Assembly: GCF_002305895.1 (NCBI RefSeq) | Contig: NZ_CP022203.1 | Coordinates: 4,504,501-4,568,500, forward strand | Source of the DNA: Corallococcus macrosporus DSM 14697 | GTDB taxonomy: Bacteria; Myxococcota; Myxococcia; Myxococcales; Myxococcaceae | Length of the DNA: 64,000 nt | Reading direction: 5' to 3' | Shown here: positions 16,842-28,450 of the stretch, piece after piece | Layout of the letters: each line of letters begins with the position of its first letter | How positions within the stretch are numbered: position 1 is the first letter of the stretch | Notes under the pieces: model-generated | Seen by the model: the letters and a program-made list of their open reading frames with translations, nothing else | Databases searched by the model: none | What the model was told of the DNA's origin: nothing | Translations under genes and position numbers: made by a program

Positions 16842-17566
16842 GCTTCTTCGGGGAGCTCTACCTGCGCAGCACGCTGCCGTTCCTGTCGGAGGCCGTCACC
16901 GCGCGCGAGGTGGCGTACCTGGGCCGGGCCTTCGCGGGCCTGGCAGGCTCGGCCCCGGTGGTGGACCTGGGGTGTGGCCATGGACGTCACGCGGCCCGGT
17001 TGAACACGGAGGGCCCCCTGGCGGGGCGCGTCATCGGCCTGGAGTTGGACGCGCTGTCCCTGTCCCTGCGGCGCCCGGGCTTCCCGGCGGTCCAGGGGGA
17101 CTTGCGGGCCCTGCCGTTCCGCGAGGCGTCACTCGCCGGGGCCTACGCGTGGTACTCGACGCTGGCCGCCTTCACGGACGCGGAGCACGTGCACATCCTC
17201 CGCGAGGTCGCGCGCGCGGTGCGGCCAGGAGGACGGTGGGTGTTCCAGACGGTGCCGTATGAGCGGCTGGCGGCGTCGCCCCGGGCGGCCTTCCGCGAGA
17301 CGCTGCCGGACGGAAGCGTCCTGGAGGAGGAGAGCCGCTTCGACGCCTCGACAGGGAGGGACGAGGGACAGCGGACGCTGACCTTCCCGGAGGGGCGCTG
17401 CCTGCGCGCGTCATATTCCCTTCGTTACTATCCCCTTGCGGATTGGGTGCGGCTGTTGGAAAGCACCGGCTTTTCCGTCGTCTGGGTGCACGGTGGCTTG
17501 GCGGGCGAGCCGCTGGACGCCCAGTCAACCGACCTGATTGTGGGAGCGGAGCGTCGCCATGGCTGA
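16838..17566 (+). CDS. Class I SAM-dependent methyltransferase
   Basis: A 242-residue Rossmann-fold methyltransferase. The SAM motif I is VVDLGCGHGRHA at about residues 45-56, followed by the acidic residue in VIGLELDALSL and motif with PFREASLAGAYAWYSTLAAF. The post-motif EVARAVRPGGRWVFQTVPY is typical of the UbiE/COQ5-like group. The ATGA overlap with the aminotransferase and an 8-nt overlap with the next gene indicate translational coupling. The acceptor molecule is not indicated by the sequence. Confidence 0.85.
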   Translation: MSFFGELYLRSTLPFLSEAVTAREVAYLGRAFAGLAGSAPVVDLGCGHGRHAARLNTEGPLAGRVIGLELDALSLSLRRPGFPAVQGDLRALPFREASLAGAYAWYSTLAAFTDAEHVHILREVARAVRPGGRWVFQTVPYERLAASPRAAFRETLPDGSVLEEESRFDASTGRDEGQRTLTFPEGRCLRASYSLRYYPLADWVRLLESTGFSVVWVHGGLAGEPLDAQSTDLIVGAERRHG

Positions 17567-18536
17567 GCTGAAGGAACACTCCAGGGCGAGGTTGGGCTGG
17601 CTGGGTCAGTTGCCCAAGAAGGTCGATGTCTACGAGGTCGGCCCCCGGGATGGCTTGCAGAACGAGCTGCGCACCCTGCCCACGCGGGACAAGGCGCGCC
17701 TCGTCAACGCGCTGGTGGCCGCGGGCGAGAAGCGCATCGAGGTGACGTCGTTCGTGTCACCCAAGTGGATTCCCCAGCTCGCGGACGCGGAGGAGCTGCT
17801 GCGCCTGGTGGGCCGCCGCGAGGGCGTGGTGTTCTCCGCGCTGGTGCCCAACCTCAAGGGCCTGGAGCGCGCGAAGGACGCGGGCCTGGAGGAGGCCGCC
17901 GTCTTCATCTCCGCGTCCGAGGCGCACTCGAAGAAGAACATCAACAAGAGCATCGCCGAGGCCATCGTCGGCGCGCGCGAGGTGACGGCCGCGGCGCTCC
18001 AGGCGGGCATGCGGGTGCGGGGCTACCTGTCCACCGTGTGGGGCTGCCCCTACGAGGGGGACGTCCCGGTGGAGCGCGTGGTGGACATCTGCCGCCAGCT
18101 CGTGGACGCGGGCATCTACCAGCTCAGCCTGGGGGACACGATTGGCATTGGCACGCCGCGCCAGACGGAGGTGCTCCTGGAGGCGCTGCTGAAGCACCTC
18201 CCCGTGGAGAAGCTGGCGCTGCACCTGCATGACACGCGCGGCACCGCGCTGGCCAACGCGCTGGTGGGCCTGTCCGCGGGCGTGACGACGTTCGACGCGA
18301 GCATCGGCGGCCTGGGCGGGTGTCCCTACGCCCCGGGAGCGGCGGGGAACCTGGCCACGGAGGACGCCGTCTTCATGCTCCACGGCATGGGCGTGGACAC
18401 CGGCATCAACCTGGACCGGCTGGTGGAGGCCGGGGAGATTGCCCAGGAGCTGATCGGCCGGAAGCTGGCGGGCAAGTACCTGCAGGCCGCGCTCGGCGAG
18501 CGGGAGAAGAAGGCCGCCCGCCGCGCGCAGACGTGA
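17559..18536 (+). CDS. Hydroxymethylglutaryl-CoA lyase
   Basis: Cleaves HMG-CoA to acetoacetate and acetyl-CoA, the last step of leucine degradation. 325 residues with the family landmarks VYEVGPRDGLQNE (metal/substrate Asp), the TSFVSPKWIPQLAD segment, the metal-binding HLHDTRG, and the catalytic cysteine in GGLGGCPYAPGAAGN. GGAG at 17548-17551, 7 nt before ATG 17559, sets the start. It ends a run of tightly spaced plus-strand genes. LiuC, an acyl-CoA carboxylase and an acyl-CoA dehydrogenase follow within 6 kb, which fits a leucine/isovalerate pathway. Confidence 0.94.
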   Translation: MAELKEHSRARLGWLGQLPKKVDVYEVGPRDGLQNELRTLPTRDKARLVNALVAAGEKRIEVTSFVSPKWIPQLADAEELLRLVGRREGVVFSALVPNLKGLERAKDAGLEEAAVFISASEAHSKKNINKSIAEAIVGAREVTAAALQAGMRVRGYLSTVWGCPYEGDVPVERVVDICRQLVDAGIYQLSLGDTIGIGTPRQTEVLLEALLKHLPVEKLALHLHDTRGTALANALVGLSAGVTTFDASIGGLGGCPYAPGAAGNLATEDAVFMLHGMGVDTGINLDRLVEAGEIAQELIGRKLAGKYLQAALGEREKKAARRAQT

Positions 18537-18564
18537 GGGGCGCCTGGAAGCGTTGAGGCCCTGA

Positions 18565-21510
<2,946 letters not shown>

Positions 21511-21536
21511 CCCCACGGGCACCGCCTGGAAGACGG

Positions 21537-21577
21537 CGGGGACGGAAGCCCCGGCGCTCACCGGTGCCCCGTCCCCG
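21537..21577. terminator. Inverted repeat between convergent liuC and the YtxH gene
   Basis: A 9-bp perfect stem CGGGGACGG/CCGTCCCCG (21537-21545 and 21569-21577) with a GC-rich, partly self-pairing interior. It lies between two gene ends, so a bidirectional terminator is the likely role, but there is no T run. Confidence 0.35.
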
Positions 21578-21617
21578 AAGGTGCCTCACGTCATGGCCCG
21601 AAGGCCGCGCGCGCCGC

Positions 21618-21977
21618 TCAGGCGTTCGCGGTGCGCTCCTGGCCCAGGTTGACGTTCTGCTTGTTCATGTAGGCCGTGGCCTTGTCCTTCACGGTGGTCC
21701 GCAGCTCGGTGCCCGTCTTCGGGGCCATCAGCAGCGCCGCCACGCCACCCGCGGCCACGCCGAGGATGAAGAGGCCCAGGCCACCCAGGCCCGAGCGCGC
21801 CGGCTTGTACGTGGTCAAGCCGACATGCCGCAGCACGTCATCCGGCTCGAAGTCATCCCAGCGGTTGCGCGCCGCGCGCGGGAGGTCATTGATGAGCTTG
21901 TGGGCCAGCCACTTGCGGTACAGGTCGCTCCGGGCGATTCCCTTCGCCATCCACTTGCCTTTCTTCGCTGCGAACAT
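21618..21977 (-). CDS. YtxH-domain stress-type membrane protein
   Basis: A 119-residue protein with one hydrophobic helix, GLGLFILGVAAGGVAALLMA, followed by PKTGTELR, the signature of the YtxH/Gsp13-like family. The N-terminal half is basic (KKGKWMAKG, RKWLAHKL) and contains WDDFEPDDVLRHVGL. A short polar C-terminus follows. YtxH proteins are small, stress-induced and associated with the cell envelope. It faces liuC and is divergent from the carboxylase gene. Confidence 0.85.
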   Translation of the reverse strand: MFAAKKGKWMAKGIARSDLYRKWLAHKLINDLPRAARNRWDDFEPDDVLRHVGLTTYKPARSGLGGLGLFILGVAAGGVAALLMAPKTGTELRTTVKDKATAYMNKQNVNLGQERTANA

Positions 21978-22180
21978 GCGTCCCTCCTGGGCCCGATGGT
22001 TGCCGGGTGCGCATCACTCGCGAGCACGCCCCCGTTGAGCACCAAGGTAGGCAGGGGAGCCTGGAGCGGCATCCCCTGGGGCGCCCGTTCTGCGCGGTGC
22101 GTCGTCTGCCTGTCACGCCGCGCCGGTTCCCCAGCGAGAAGGCAGCCAGCCGTAGCCCTTTCTGCTATGTGCCACGGGCC

Positions 22181-23710
22181 ATGTCCCAAGATTCGAAACT
22201 GCTGGAGAAGCTCGCCCAGGTGGAGAAGGGTGGCGCGCAGAAGTACCACGCGAAGAACGCGGAGGCGGGCAAGCTCTTCGCCCGCGAGCGCATCCGCCTG
22301 CTGGTGGATGAGGGCTCCTTCGTGGAGGACGCGAAGCTCGCCAACAACCTGGACCCGGACCTGCCCTCGGATGGGGTCGTCATCGGCGTGGGCAAGGTGG
22401 CCGGGCGCACCGTGGCCATCATGGCCAACGACTCCACGGTGAAGGCCGGGAGCTGGGGCGCCCGCACGGTGGAGAAGATCCTCCGCATCCAGGAGACGGC
22501 CCGCGACCTGCGCTGCCCGCTGTTCTATCTGGTGGACTCCGCCGGCGCCCGCATCACCGACCAGGTGGAGATGTTCCCCGGGCGCCGCGGCGCCGGCCGC
22601 ATCTTCTACAACGAGGTGCACATGTCCGGCTTCGTGCCGCAGGTGTGCCTGCTCTTCGGGCCCTCCGCCGCCGGTGGCGCGTACATCCCCGCGTTCTGCG
22701 ACCTGGTCATCATGGTGGAGGGCAACGCCTCCATGTACCTGGGCAGCCCGCGCATGGCGGAGATGGTCATCGGTGAGAAGGTGACGCTGGAGGAGATGGG
22801 CGGCGCGAAGATGCACTGCTCCATCTCCGGCGTTGGCGACGTGCTGGTGAAGACGGAGCAGGAGGCCATCGAGGCCGCGAAGAAGTACATCGGCTACTTC
22901 CCGGAGAACTTCTCCCAGGCGCCGCCGCGCGCCGAGCCCAAGGCCCCCAAGCCCGGCGGCAAGAAGGTGGCGGACATCGTCCCCGTCGACCAGAACAAGC
23001 CCTTCAACATGCACGAGCTCATCAACGAGCTCATCGACGAGGGGAGCTGGTTCGAGGTGAAGAAGCTCTTCGCCCAGGAGCTCGTCACGGGCCTGGCCCG
23101 CATCGACGGCCGCCCGGTGGGCATCGTCGCCAACCAGCCCAAGTACAAGGGCGGCGTGCTGTTCGTGGACAGCGCGGACAAGGCGGCCCGCTTCATCTGG
23201 CTGTGTGATGCCTTCAACATCCCGCTGCTCTACCTGGCGGACGTGCCGGGCTTCATGATCGGCACCAAGGTGGAGCGCGCGGGCATCATCCGCGCCGGCG
23301 CGAAGATGATCTCCGCCGTGTCCGAGGCCAGCGTGCCCCGCGTCTGCGTGGTGGTCCGCAAGGCCTACGGCGCTGGCCTCTACGCCATGAGCGGCCCCGG
23401 CTTCGCCCCGGACGCCACCATCGCGCTGCCCGGCGCGATGATCGCCGTGATGGGCCCGGAGGCGGCGGTGAACGCCGTCTACTACAACAAGATCCAGGAG
23501 CTGCCGGAGGCCGAGCGGCCGGCCTACGTCCAGAAGCTGCGCGACGAGTACAAGCAGGACGTGGACATCTACAAGCTGGCCAGCGAGTTGGTGATTGACG
23601 ACATCGTGCCGGGTGACCGGCTGCGTCAAGACCTCATCCAGCGCTACGACGTGTATGCCCGGCGACACCAGCCCCGTGCGGAAAAGAAGCACGGTGTCTA
23701 TCCGGTTTGA
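22181..23710 (+). CDS. Acyl-CoA carboxylase beta (carboxyltransferase) subunit
   Basis: A 509-residue carboxyltransferase of the PccB/MccB/AccD5 family, which moves CO2 from carboxybiotin to an acyl-CoA. Two crotonase-like halves are visible: FGPSAAGGAYIPAFCD in the first, and GFMIGTKVERAGIIRAGAKM with YGAGLYAMSGPGFAPD in the second, both oxyanion-hole regions. The biotin carboxylase/BCCP partner is not in the window. The neighbours (LiuC, acyl-CoA dehydrogenase, HMG-CoA lyase) favour methylcrotonyl-CoA; propionyl-CoA remains possible. There is no ribosome site before ATG 22181, but TGCTATGTG 10-18 nt upstream could be a -10 element, so the mRNA may be near-leaderless. Confidence 0.9.
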   Translation: MSQDSKLLEKLAQVEKGGAQKYHAKNAEAGKLFARERIRLLVDEGSFVEDAKLANNLDPDLPSDGVVIGVGKVAGRTVAIMANDSTVKAGSWGARTVEKILRIQETARDLRCPLFYLVDSAGARITDQVEMFPGRRGAGRIFYNEVHMSGFVPQVCLLFGPSAAGGAYIPAFCDLVIMVEGNASMYLGSPRMAEMVIGEKVTLEEMGGAKMHCSISGVGDVLVKTEQEAIEAAKKYIGYFPENFSQAPPRAEPKAPKPGGKKVADIVPVDQNKPFNMHELINELIDEGSWFEVKKLFAQELVTGLARIDGRPVGIVANQPKYKGGVLFVDSADKAARFIWLCDAFNIPLLYLADVPGFMIGTKVERAGIIRAGAKMISAVSEASVPRVCVVVRKAYGAGLYAMSGPGFAPDATIALPGAMIAVMGPEAAVNAVYYNKIQELPEAERPAYVQKLRDEYKQDVDIYKLASELVIDDIVPGDRLRQDLIQRYDVYARRHQPRAEKKHGVYPV

Positions 23711-23762
23711 GTAGGTAGCGTTACCCCACCTCCAGGGCCCGGGCTGCGCCTGGGCCGTCTGC

Positions 23763-23768
23763 TATAGA
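23763..23768 (+). promoter_or_regulatory. Extended -10-like element TGC-TATAGA before the acyl-CoA dehydrogenase gene
   Basis: TATAGA, preceded by TGC, lies 13 nt before the ATG at 23782, and no ribosome site is visible. Transcription would start about 7 nt before the ATG. The same TGCTAT pattern precedes the carboxylase gene and the NRPS gene. No -35 is seen. Confidence 0.4.
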
Positions 23769-23781
23769 TCCTGCTGACACC

Positions 23782-24927
23782 ATGGACTTTGACCTTCCTG
23801 AAAGCCATCGCGCCCTGCAGTCCTCCATCCGTGACTTCTGCGAACGGCGGGTGAAGCCGTACGCCCGTGAGTGGGACAAGGACGAGAAGTTCCCCATGGA
23901 GGTCGTCCGGGAGCTGGGGCAGCTCGGCGTCATGGGCATGCTGGTCGCCGAGGAGTACGGCGGGGCGGCCATGGACTCGCTCGCCGTGGCGGTGGCGGTG
24001 GAGGAGATCGCCCGCTACGACGGCTCGCTGGCGCTGACGGTGGCCAGCCACAACGGCCTGGGCACCAGCCACCTGCGCGTGTTCGGCACGGACGCGCAGC
24101 GCCAGAAGTACCTGCCCAAGCTGGCCACGGGTGAGTACCTGGGCGCGTGGGGCCTGACGGAGCCCGGCTCCGGCTCGGACGCGTCCAGCATGAAGACCAC
24201 GGCCGTGCGCAAGGGCGACGGCTGGGTGCTCAACGGCGCCAAGATGTTCATCACCCAGGGCACGGTGGGTGACGTGTTCGTGGTGCTGGCTGTGACGTCG
24301 CCGCAGAAGCGGCAGAAGGGCATCACCGCCTTCCTGCTGGAGAAGGGCCTGCCGGGCTTCAGCCAGCGCCCCATCCACGGGAAGCTGGGCATGCGCTCGT
24401 CGGACACGGCCGAGCTCATCCTGGAGAACGTGGAGGTGCCGGACTCGGCGCGCGTGGGTGAGCTGGACCACGGCTTCATCGACACGATGAAGATCCTCGA
24501 CCGCGGCCGCATCACCATTGGCGCGCTGGCGGTGGGCCTGGGCCGGGGCGCCCTGGAGGAGTCCATTGGCTACTCGCGCGAGCGCACCGCGTTCGGCCAG
24601 CCCATCAGCGAGTTCCAGGGCCTGCGCTGGATGATGGCGGACATGAAGACGGAGCTGGACGCGGCCCGGCTGCTGGTCCACCGCGCGGCGAAGCTGGCGG
24701 ACGAGGGCAGGCCGTACTCGCAGGAGGCCTCCATGGGGAAGCTCTTCGCCTCGGAGGCGGCCATGCGGGCCTGCAACAAGGCCGTGCAGATCCACGGTGG
24801 GTATGGATACACCCGCGAGTTCCCCGTCGAGCGCTACCTGCGCGACGCCAAGTTGTGTGAGATCGGCGAGGGAACCAGCGAGATCCAGCGTACAATCATC
24901 GCCCGAGAAATCTTCAAAGGGGCTTGA
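23782..24927 (+). CDS. Acyl-CoA dehydrogenase
   Basis: A 381-residue FAD enzyme that desaturates acyl-CoA thioesters. The three-domain ACAD fold is complete: helical N-terminus ([20 protein letters not shown]), the FAD/substrate segment [18 protein letters not shown], the [19 protein letters not shown] region, and the C-terminal [16 protein letters not shown], which contains the family Glu/Thr-Ser binding motif; [15 protein letters not shown] is the ETF/tetramer signature. Length is typical. Neighbours suggest isovaleryl-CoA as substrate, but short-chain substrates cannot be excluded. The next gene begins at the last base of its stop codon. Confidence 0.92.
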   Translation: MDFDLPESHRALQSSIRDFCERRVKPYAREWDKDEKFPMEVVRELGQLGVMGMLVAEEYGGAAMDSLAVAVAVEEIARYDGSLALTVASHNGLGTSHLRVFGTDAQRQKYLPKLATGEYLGAWGLTEPGSGSDASSMKTTAVRKGDGWVLNGAKMFITQGTVGDVFVVLAVTSPQKRQKGITAFLLEKGLPGFSQRPIHGKLGMRSSDTAELILENVEVPDSARVGELDHGFIDTMKILDRGRITIGALAVGLGRGALEESIGYSRERTAFGQPISEFQGLRWMMADMKTELDAARLLVHRAAKLADEGRPYSQEASMGKLFASEAAMRACNKAVQIHGGYGYTREFPVERYLRDAKLCEIGEGTSEIQRTIIAREIFKGA

Positions 24928-25790
24928 TGGACACCGCGCGGCTGGAAGGCCTCGGGCTGCAGTTGCGGGAGGACGCGGCCGGCACCGAGGCGGTGCTGGA
25001 CCTGGAGTCGTCCCCGCTGGTCAATCCCGTCACCCGGGCGTTCATCCCGGAGGTGACCTTCCAGGTGATGGGGGACCGGCTCATCCCCATCGCGCCGCCG
25101 GCCGTCGTGGGCCTGGCCCCCATCCTGGTGGGCGCGCTCAGCGACGTGTCGGACATCGAGGCGCTGCTCGCGGACGCGTTCAACGAGCACATCTTCCACG
25201 TCCAGCGCCGCTCGGCGGAGCTCCAGGTGCTGGGGCTGACGCCGCGCGTGGAGCCGGAGACGCTGGAGCTGTCCACCGAGGTCGTGGACGGGGACCTGGC
25301 CGTCACGCTGGTGTCGGACCGGCTGGGCAACTTCCGCGTGGCCCGCGTGGCCCGGGGGAAGGAAGAGCTGGGCACCGGCAGCGGCCACACGCTGGAGCTG
25401 TCGGAGTTCCGTGAGCGGGCCGCGCTGAGCGGCTACCTGGTGGCGCTCTTCGGTGAGCCGGCGGCCCGTCCGCAGCCCGCGCCGGTGGGCGCCGGGCTGG
25501 TGCGCTTCTCGGACATCGTGGAGAAGTTCGGCGCGGAGGCGCTGGTGCCTCCCCGCAGCAGCCTGGAGCTGCTGGCGCAGTTGCAGGTGGAGGGCCGTCC
25601 GTACCGCTTCGCCGCCGCGCGGGTGGCGGGCCGCACCTTCCGGGGGCTGCTCGCGGGGCCCCAGGGCAAGGAGTGGGCGGGGCGGTTCGAGCTGGATGAG
25701 TTCCCAGGCATCGTGCGGATGGTGGCGGACCTGCTCAAGGTCCCTCCCGCGGCCGTGAGGCTGGTGGGCCCGGACGCGCCTCAGGAGTGA
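24927..25790 (+). CDS. Conserved hypothetical protein between acyl-CoA dehydrogenase and rnc
   Basis: A 287-residue soluble protein I do not recognise. It has no signal peptide or TM segment. The first ~180 residues are mostly beta-type (EVTFQVMGDRLIPIAPP, LQVLGLTPRVEPETLEL, AVTLVSDRLGNFRVARV), the rest mixed helix/strand around VRFSDIVEKFGAEALVPPR. It starts at ATG 24927, sharing the A of the preceding TGA, and ends at the ATG of rnc, so it is translationally coupled on both sides. The coupling suggests co-regulation with the neighbours, not a specific activity. Confidence 0.75.
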   Translation: MDTARLEGLGLQLREDAAGTEAVLDLESSPLVNPVTRAFIPEVTFQVMGDRLIPIAPPAVVGLAPILVGALSDVSDIEALLADAFNEHIFHVQRRSAELQVLGLTPRVEPETLELSTEVVDGDLAVTLVSDRLGNFRVARVARGKEELGTGSGHTLELSEFRERAALSGYLVALFGEPAARPQPAPVGAGLVRFSDIVEKFGAEALVPPRSSLELLAQLQVEGRPYRFAAARVAGRTFRGLLAGPQGKEWAGRFELDEFPGIVRMVADLLKVPPAAVRLVGPDAPQE

Positions 25791-26569
25791 TGCGTTTGAG
25801 TGGTGCGGACAAGATGAGCCCGTCCGAGCGGGTGCAGTTGCTGGAGTCGCGGCTGGGGTTGAGCTTCTCCCGGATGGAGACGGCGCTGGAGGCCCTGACG
25901 CACAAGACCTACGTCAACGAGACGCGGGACAAGGAGCTGAAGGACAACCAGCGCCTGGAGTTCCTGGGCGACTCGGTGGTGAACCTGGCCGTCAGCCACC
26001 GGCTGATGGCGCGCTGCCCGGGCCTTCCCGAGGGCGACCTGACGAAGATGCGCGCCCGCGTCGTGAACGAGGACGGCCTGGCCCGCGTGGCCCGGACCAT
26101 CCCGTTGGGGGACCTGCTGCTGCTGGGCCGGGGCGAGCTCATGTCCGGCGGCCGGGAGAAGAACTCCGTCCTGGCGGACGCGCTGGAGGCCGTCTTCGGC
26201 GCGGTGTTCCTCACCAGCGGCCTGGACGCCGCGGTGACGCTGGTGGACCGGTACTTCGCGGACCTGCTGGACGAGGTTTCCACCGGCCAGGGGCGGCTGG
26301 ACTACAAGACGCTGCTCCAGGAGCTGGCCCACGAGCGGCTCAAGCTCCAGCCGCGCTACCGCGTGGTGTCGGAGTCCGGTCCGGAACACTCCAAGGTGTT
26401 CGAGGTGGAGCTGGTGCTGGGGGAGACGGCCTTCGCCCGGGCCTCCGGCCGGAGCAAGAAGGAGGCGGAGCAGTCCGCCGCGCAGGCGACGCTGGAGAAG
26501 CTGCGCCAGGACGCCACCTGTCCCACCTCCCCCCCGCCCGGAACGCCACGACACGACACCCCGGCGTGA
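25790..26569 (+). CDS. rnc: Ribonuclease III
   Basis: Double-strand-specific endoribonuclease of rRNA and mRNA processing. 259 residues. The catalytic signature NQRLEFLGDSVVNLAVS (near residues 46-62) and the second metal site LADALEAVFGAVF are intact. A dsRNA-binding domain follows from DYKTLLQELAHERL to SKKEAEQSAAQATLEKL, ending in a Pro/Thr tail. ATG 25790 overlaps the previous stop; GTG 25787 or ATG 25814 are alternatives. In many bacteria rnc is followed by era, and era lies just two genes downstream here. Confidence 0.94.
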   Translation: MRLSGADKMSPSERVQLLESRLGLSFSRMETALEALTHKTYVNETRDKELKDNQRLEFLGDSVVNLAVSHRLMARCPGLPEGDLTKMRARVVNEDGLARVARTIPLGDLLLLGRGELMSGGREKNSVLADALEAVFGAVFLTSGLDAAVTLVDRYFADLLDEVSTGQGRLDYKTLLQELAHERLKLQPRYRVVSESGPEHSKVFEVELVLGETAFARASGRSKKEAEQSAAQATLEKLRQDATCPTSPPPGTPRHDTPA

Positions 26570-26616
26570 AACCCCTTGGATGGGGGAGGGGGCGGCGCGT
26601 AAGGTGCCGCGCCGAC

Positions 26617-26781
26617 ATGCCCCCCGCCTCCCTCCGAAAGACGCTCGCGCTGGTGACCTGCCTGCTGGCGGGCTCGGTCCTCGCCGCGGAGTCCGGCAAG
26701 TGGACCCGGAGGGCCGCGGCCGGCAAGGCAGCGGCGCCCCAGAAGGACGCGGGCGCGAAGACGGTTTCACCAAGGCCGTGA
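26617..26781 (+). CDS. Small secreted basic peptide, unknown function
   Basis: 54 residues. A clear signal peptide (TLALVTCLLAGSVLA, cleavage before AESG) is followed by about 30 residues rich in Lys, Arg, Ala and Pro. AAGGTG lies 10 nt before the ATG. It sits between rnc and the cyclophilin gene and does not resemble a known family. A truncated gene is possible because the end is abrupt. Confidence 0.5.
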   Translation: MPPASLRKTLALVTCLLAGSVLAAESGKWTRRAAAGKAAAPQKDAGAKTVSPRP

Positions 26782-26829
26782 CATCGACTGGGTCCGTCCT
26801 CCGGGCGGGCCCCCATACGGGAGGGCAGC

Positions 26830-27381
26830 ATGGGAATGATGGACGAGGCCCGCGCGGGCAATGACCTGTACGCCACCTTCGACACCACGCAGGGGCAGAT
26901 CGTGGTGAAGCTGTTCGCGAAGGACGCGCCGAAGACGGTGAGCAGCTTCGTGGGGCTGGCGACGGGCGAGCTGCCCTTCCAGGACCCGAAGACGGGTGAG
27001 AAGACCCAGCGGCCCTACTACGACGGCATCGTCTTCCACCGCGTGATTCCGGGCTTCATGATTCAGGGCGGTGACCCCACGGGCACCGGCCGCGGCGGCC
27101 CGGGCTTCAACGTGGACGACGAGTTCCAGAGTGGCCGCGGCTTCGACAAGGTGGGCCTGCTGGCCATGGCGAACGTCGGCCGCGCCAACACCAACGGCAG
27201 CCAGTTCTTCATCACCACGTCCAAGCCGACGTACCTCAACAACAAGCACACCATCTTCGGTGAGGTGCTCAGCGGCTATGACGTGGTGGAGAAGATCGCC
27301 GGCGTCCCGCGCGACGGCGAGGACCGCCCCCGCACCCAGGTGGTCATCAACAAGCTGACCATCACGACGACCCAGCCGTAG
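26830..27381 (+). CDS. Cyclophilin-type peptidyl-prolyl cis-trans isomerase
   Basis: 183 residues, cytosolic (no signal peptide). The cyclophilin core is complete: GQIVVKLFAKDAPKTVSSFV, YDGIVFHRVIPGFMIQGGDP with the active-site Arg and Phe, GLLAMANVGRANTNGSQFFI with the Gln/Phe site, and LNNKHTIFGEVLSGYDVVEK. It catalyses proline isomerisation during folding. It lies just before era, possibly in the same transcript. Confidence 0.94.
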   Translation: MGMMDEARAGNDLYATFDTTQGQIVVKLFAKDAPKTVSSFVGLATGELPFQDPKTGEKTQRPYYDGIVFHRVIPGFMIQGGDPTGTGRGGPGFNVDDEFQSGRGFDKVGLLAMANVGRANTNGSQFFITTSKPTYLNNKHTIFGEVLSGYDVVEKIAGVPRDGEDRPRTQVVINKLTITTTQP

Positions 27382-27504
27382 CCTGTCCGCTCGCCGCCCG
27401 TCTCCGGCATGTCCCGGCGGGCGGCGGGCTGTTATAGGGCGCTGTCCAGACGTTCCCTTTTCGGGCCTCCGCGGTATGCGGCGTCCCAGATCACCTCCGA
27501 AGCA

Positions 27505-28449
27505 ATGGCCCCCCCCAAGACACACCGCAGCGGCTTCGCCGCCCTCATCGGGCGCCCCAACGTGGGCAAGAGCACGCTGCTCAATGCACTGACGGGCGAA
27601 AAAATCGCCATCGTCTCCCCCAAGCCGCAGACGACGCGCAACCGCATCCTCGGCGTCGTCACCCGTCCGGAAGGACAGGTGGCCTTCATCGACACACCGG
27701 GCATCCACCAGGCCAAGGGCGAGCTGAACCGCTACATGGTCGAGGTGGCGCTCCAGGCGGCCGAGGAGGTGGACCTGGTCCTCTTCCTCATCGAGCCCCC
27801 CGCGAGCGAGAAGCCCGAGGTGAGCCCGGGCAACCGCGCCATCCTCGAGCGGCTGCAGAAGATCGGCAAGCCGACCTTCCTGGTCATCAACAAGATCGAC
27901 AGCGTGCCCAAGGCGCAGCTCCTGCCGCTCATCGACCTGTACCGCCAGGAGTTCCCCTTCGCGGAGGTGGTCCCCATCTCCGCGCGGGAGAAGGACGGCG
28001 TGGAGCGGCTGTTCCACACCGTCCTGGGCCACCTGCCCGAAGGGGAGAATGTCTTCGACGAGGACATGCTCACCGACCAGCAGGAGCGCGCGCTGGTGGC
28101 GGAGTACATCCGCGAGCAGGTGCTGCGGCACTGCCGCCAGGAGATTCCGTACTCCACGGCGGTGGTGGTGGACATCTTCGACGAGTCCGAGCGCGAGCCC
28201 CGGCCGGGCACGCCGCCGAACCAGCTGGGCGGGCTGATCCGCATCGCCGCGTCCATCTTCGTGGAGCGCGACAGCCAGAAGGCCATCATCATCGGCAAGC
28301 AGGGACAGATGCTGAAGACCATTGGCACCGACGCGCGCAAGTCCGTTCAGCGGCTGCTGGGCGCGCACGTGTACCTGGACCTGCGCGTCCGCGTGGAGCC
28401 GCGCTGGAGCGAGCGCCCCGAAGGCCTCAAGAAGCTGGGATACGACTGA
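27505..28449 (+). CDS. era: GTPase Era
   Basis: Essential ribosome-assembly GTPase that binds 16S rRNA. 314 residues: G1 GRPNVGKST, G2 TTRNRILG, G3 DTPG, G4 NKID, G5 ISAREKDG, then a C-terminal KH domain with IIGKQGQMLKTIGTDAR. Start ATG 27505 is preferred to the longer frame from 27409, which covers non-coding sequence and a -10-like TTATAGG. The stop is followed within 2 nt by the der ATG, so the two GTPases are one operon. Confidence 0.96.
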   Translation: MAPPKTHRSGFAALIGRPNVGKSTLLNALTGEKIAIVSPKPQTTRNRILGVVTRPEGQVAFIDTPGIHQAKGELNRYMVEVALQAAEEVDLVLFLIEPPASEKPEVSPGNRAILERLQKIGKPTFLVINKIDSVPKAQLLPLIDLYRQEFPFAEVVPISAREKDGVERLFHTVLGHLPEGENVFDEDMLTDQQERALVAEYIREQVLRHCRQEIPYSTAVVVDIFDESEREPRPGTPPNQLGGLIRIAASIFVERDSQKAIIIGKQGQMLKTIGTDARKSVQRLLGAHVYLDLRVRVEPRWSERPEGLKKLGYD

Positions 28450-28450
28450 A

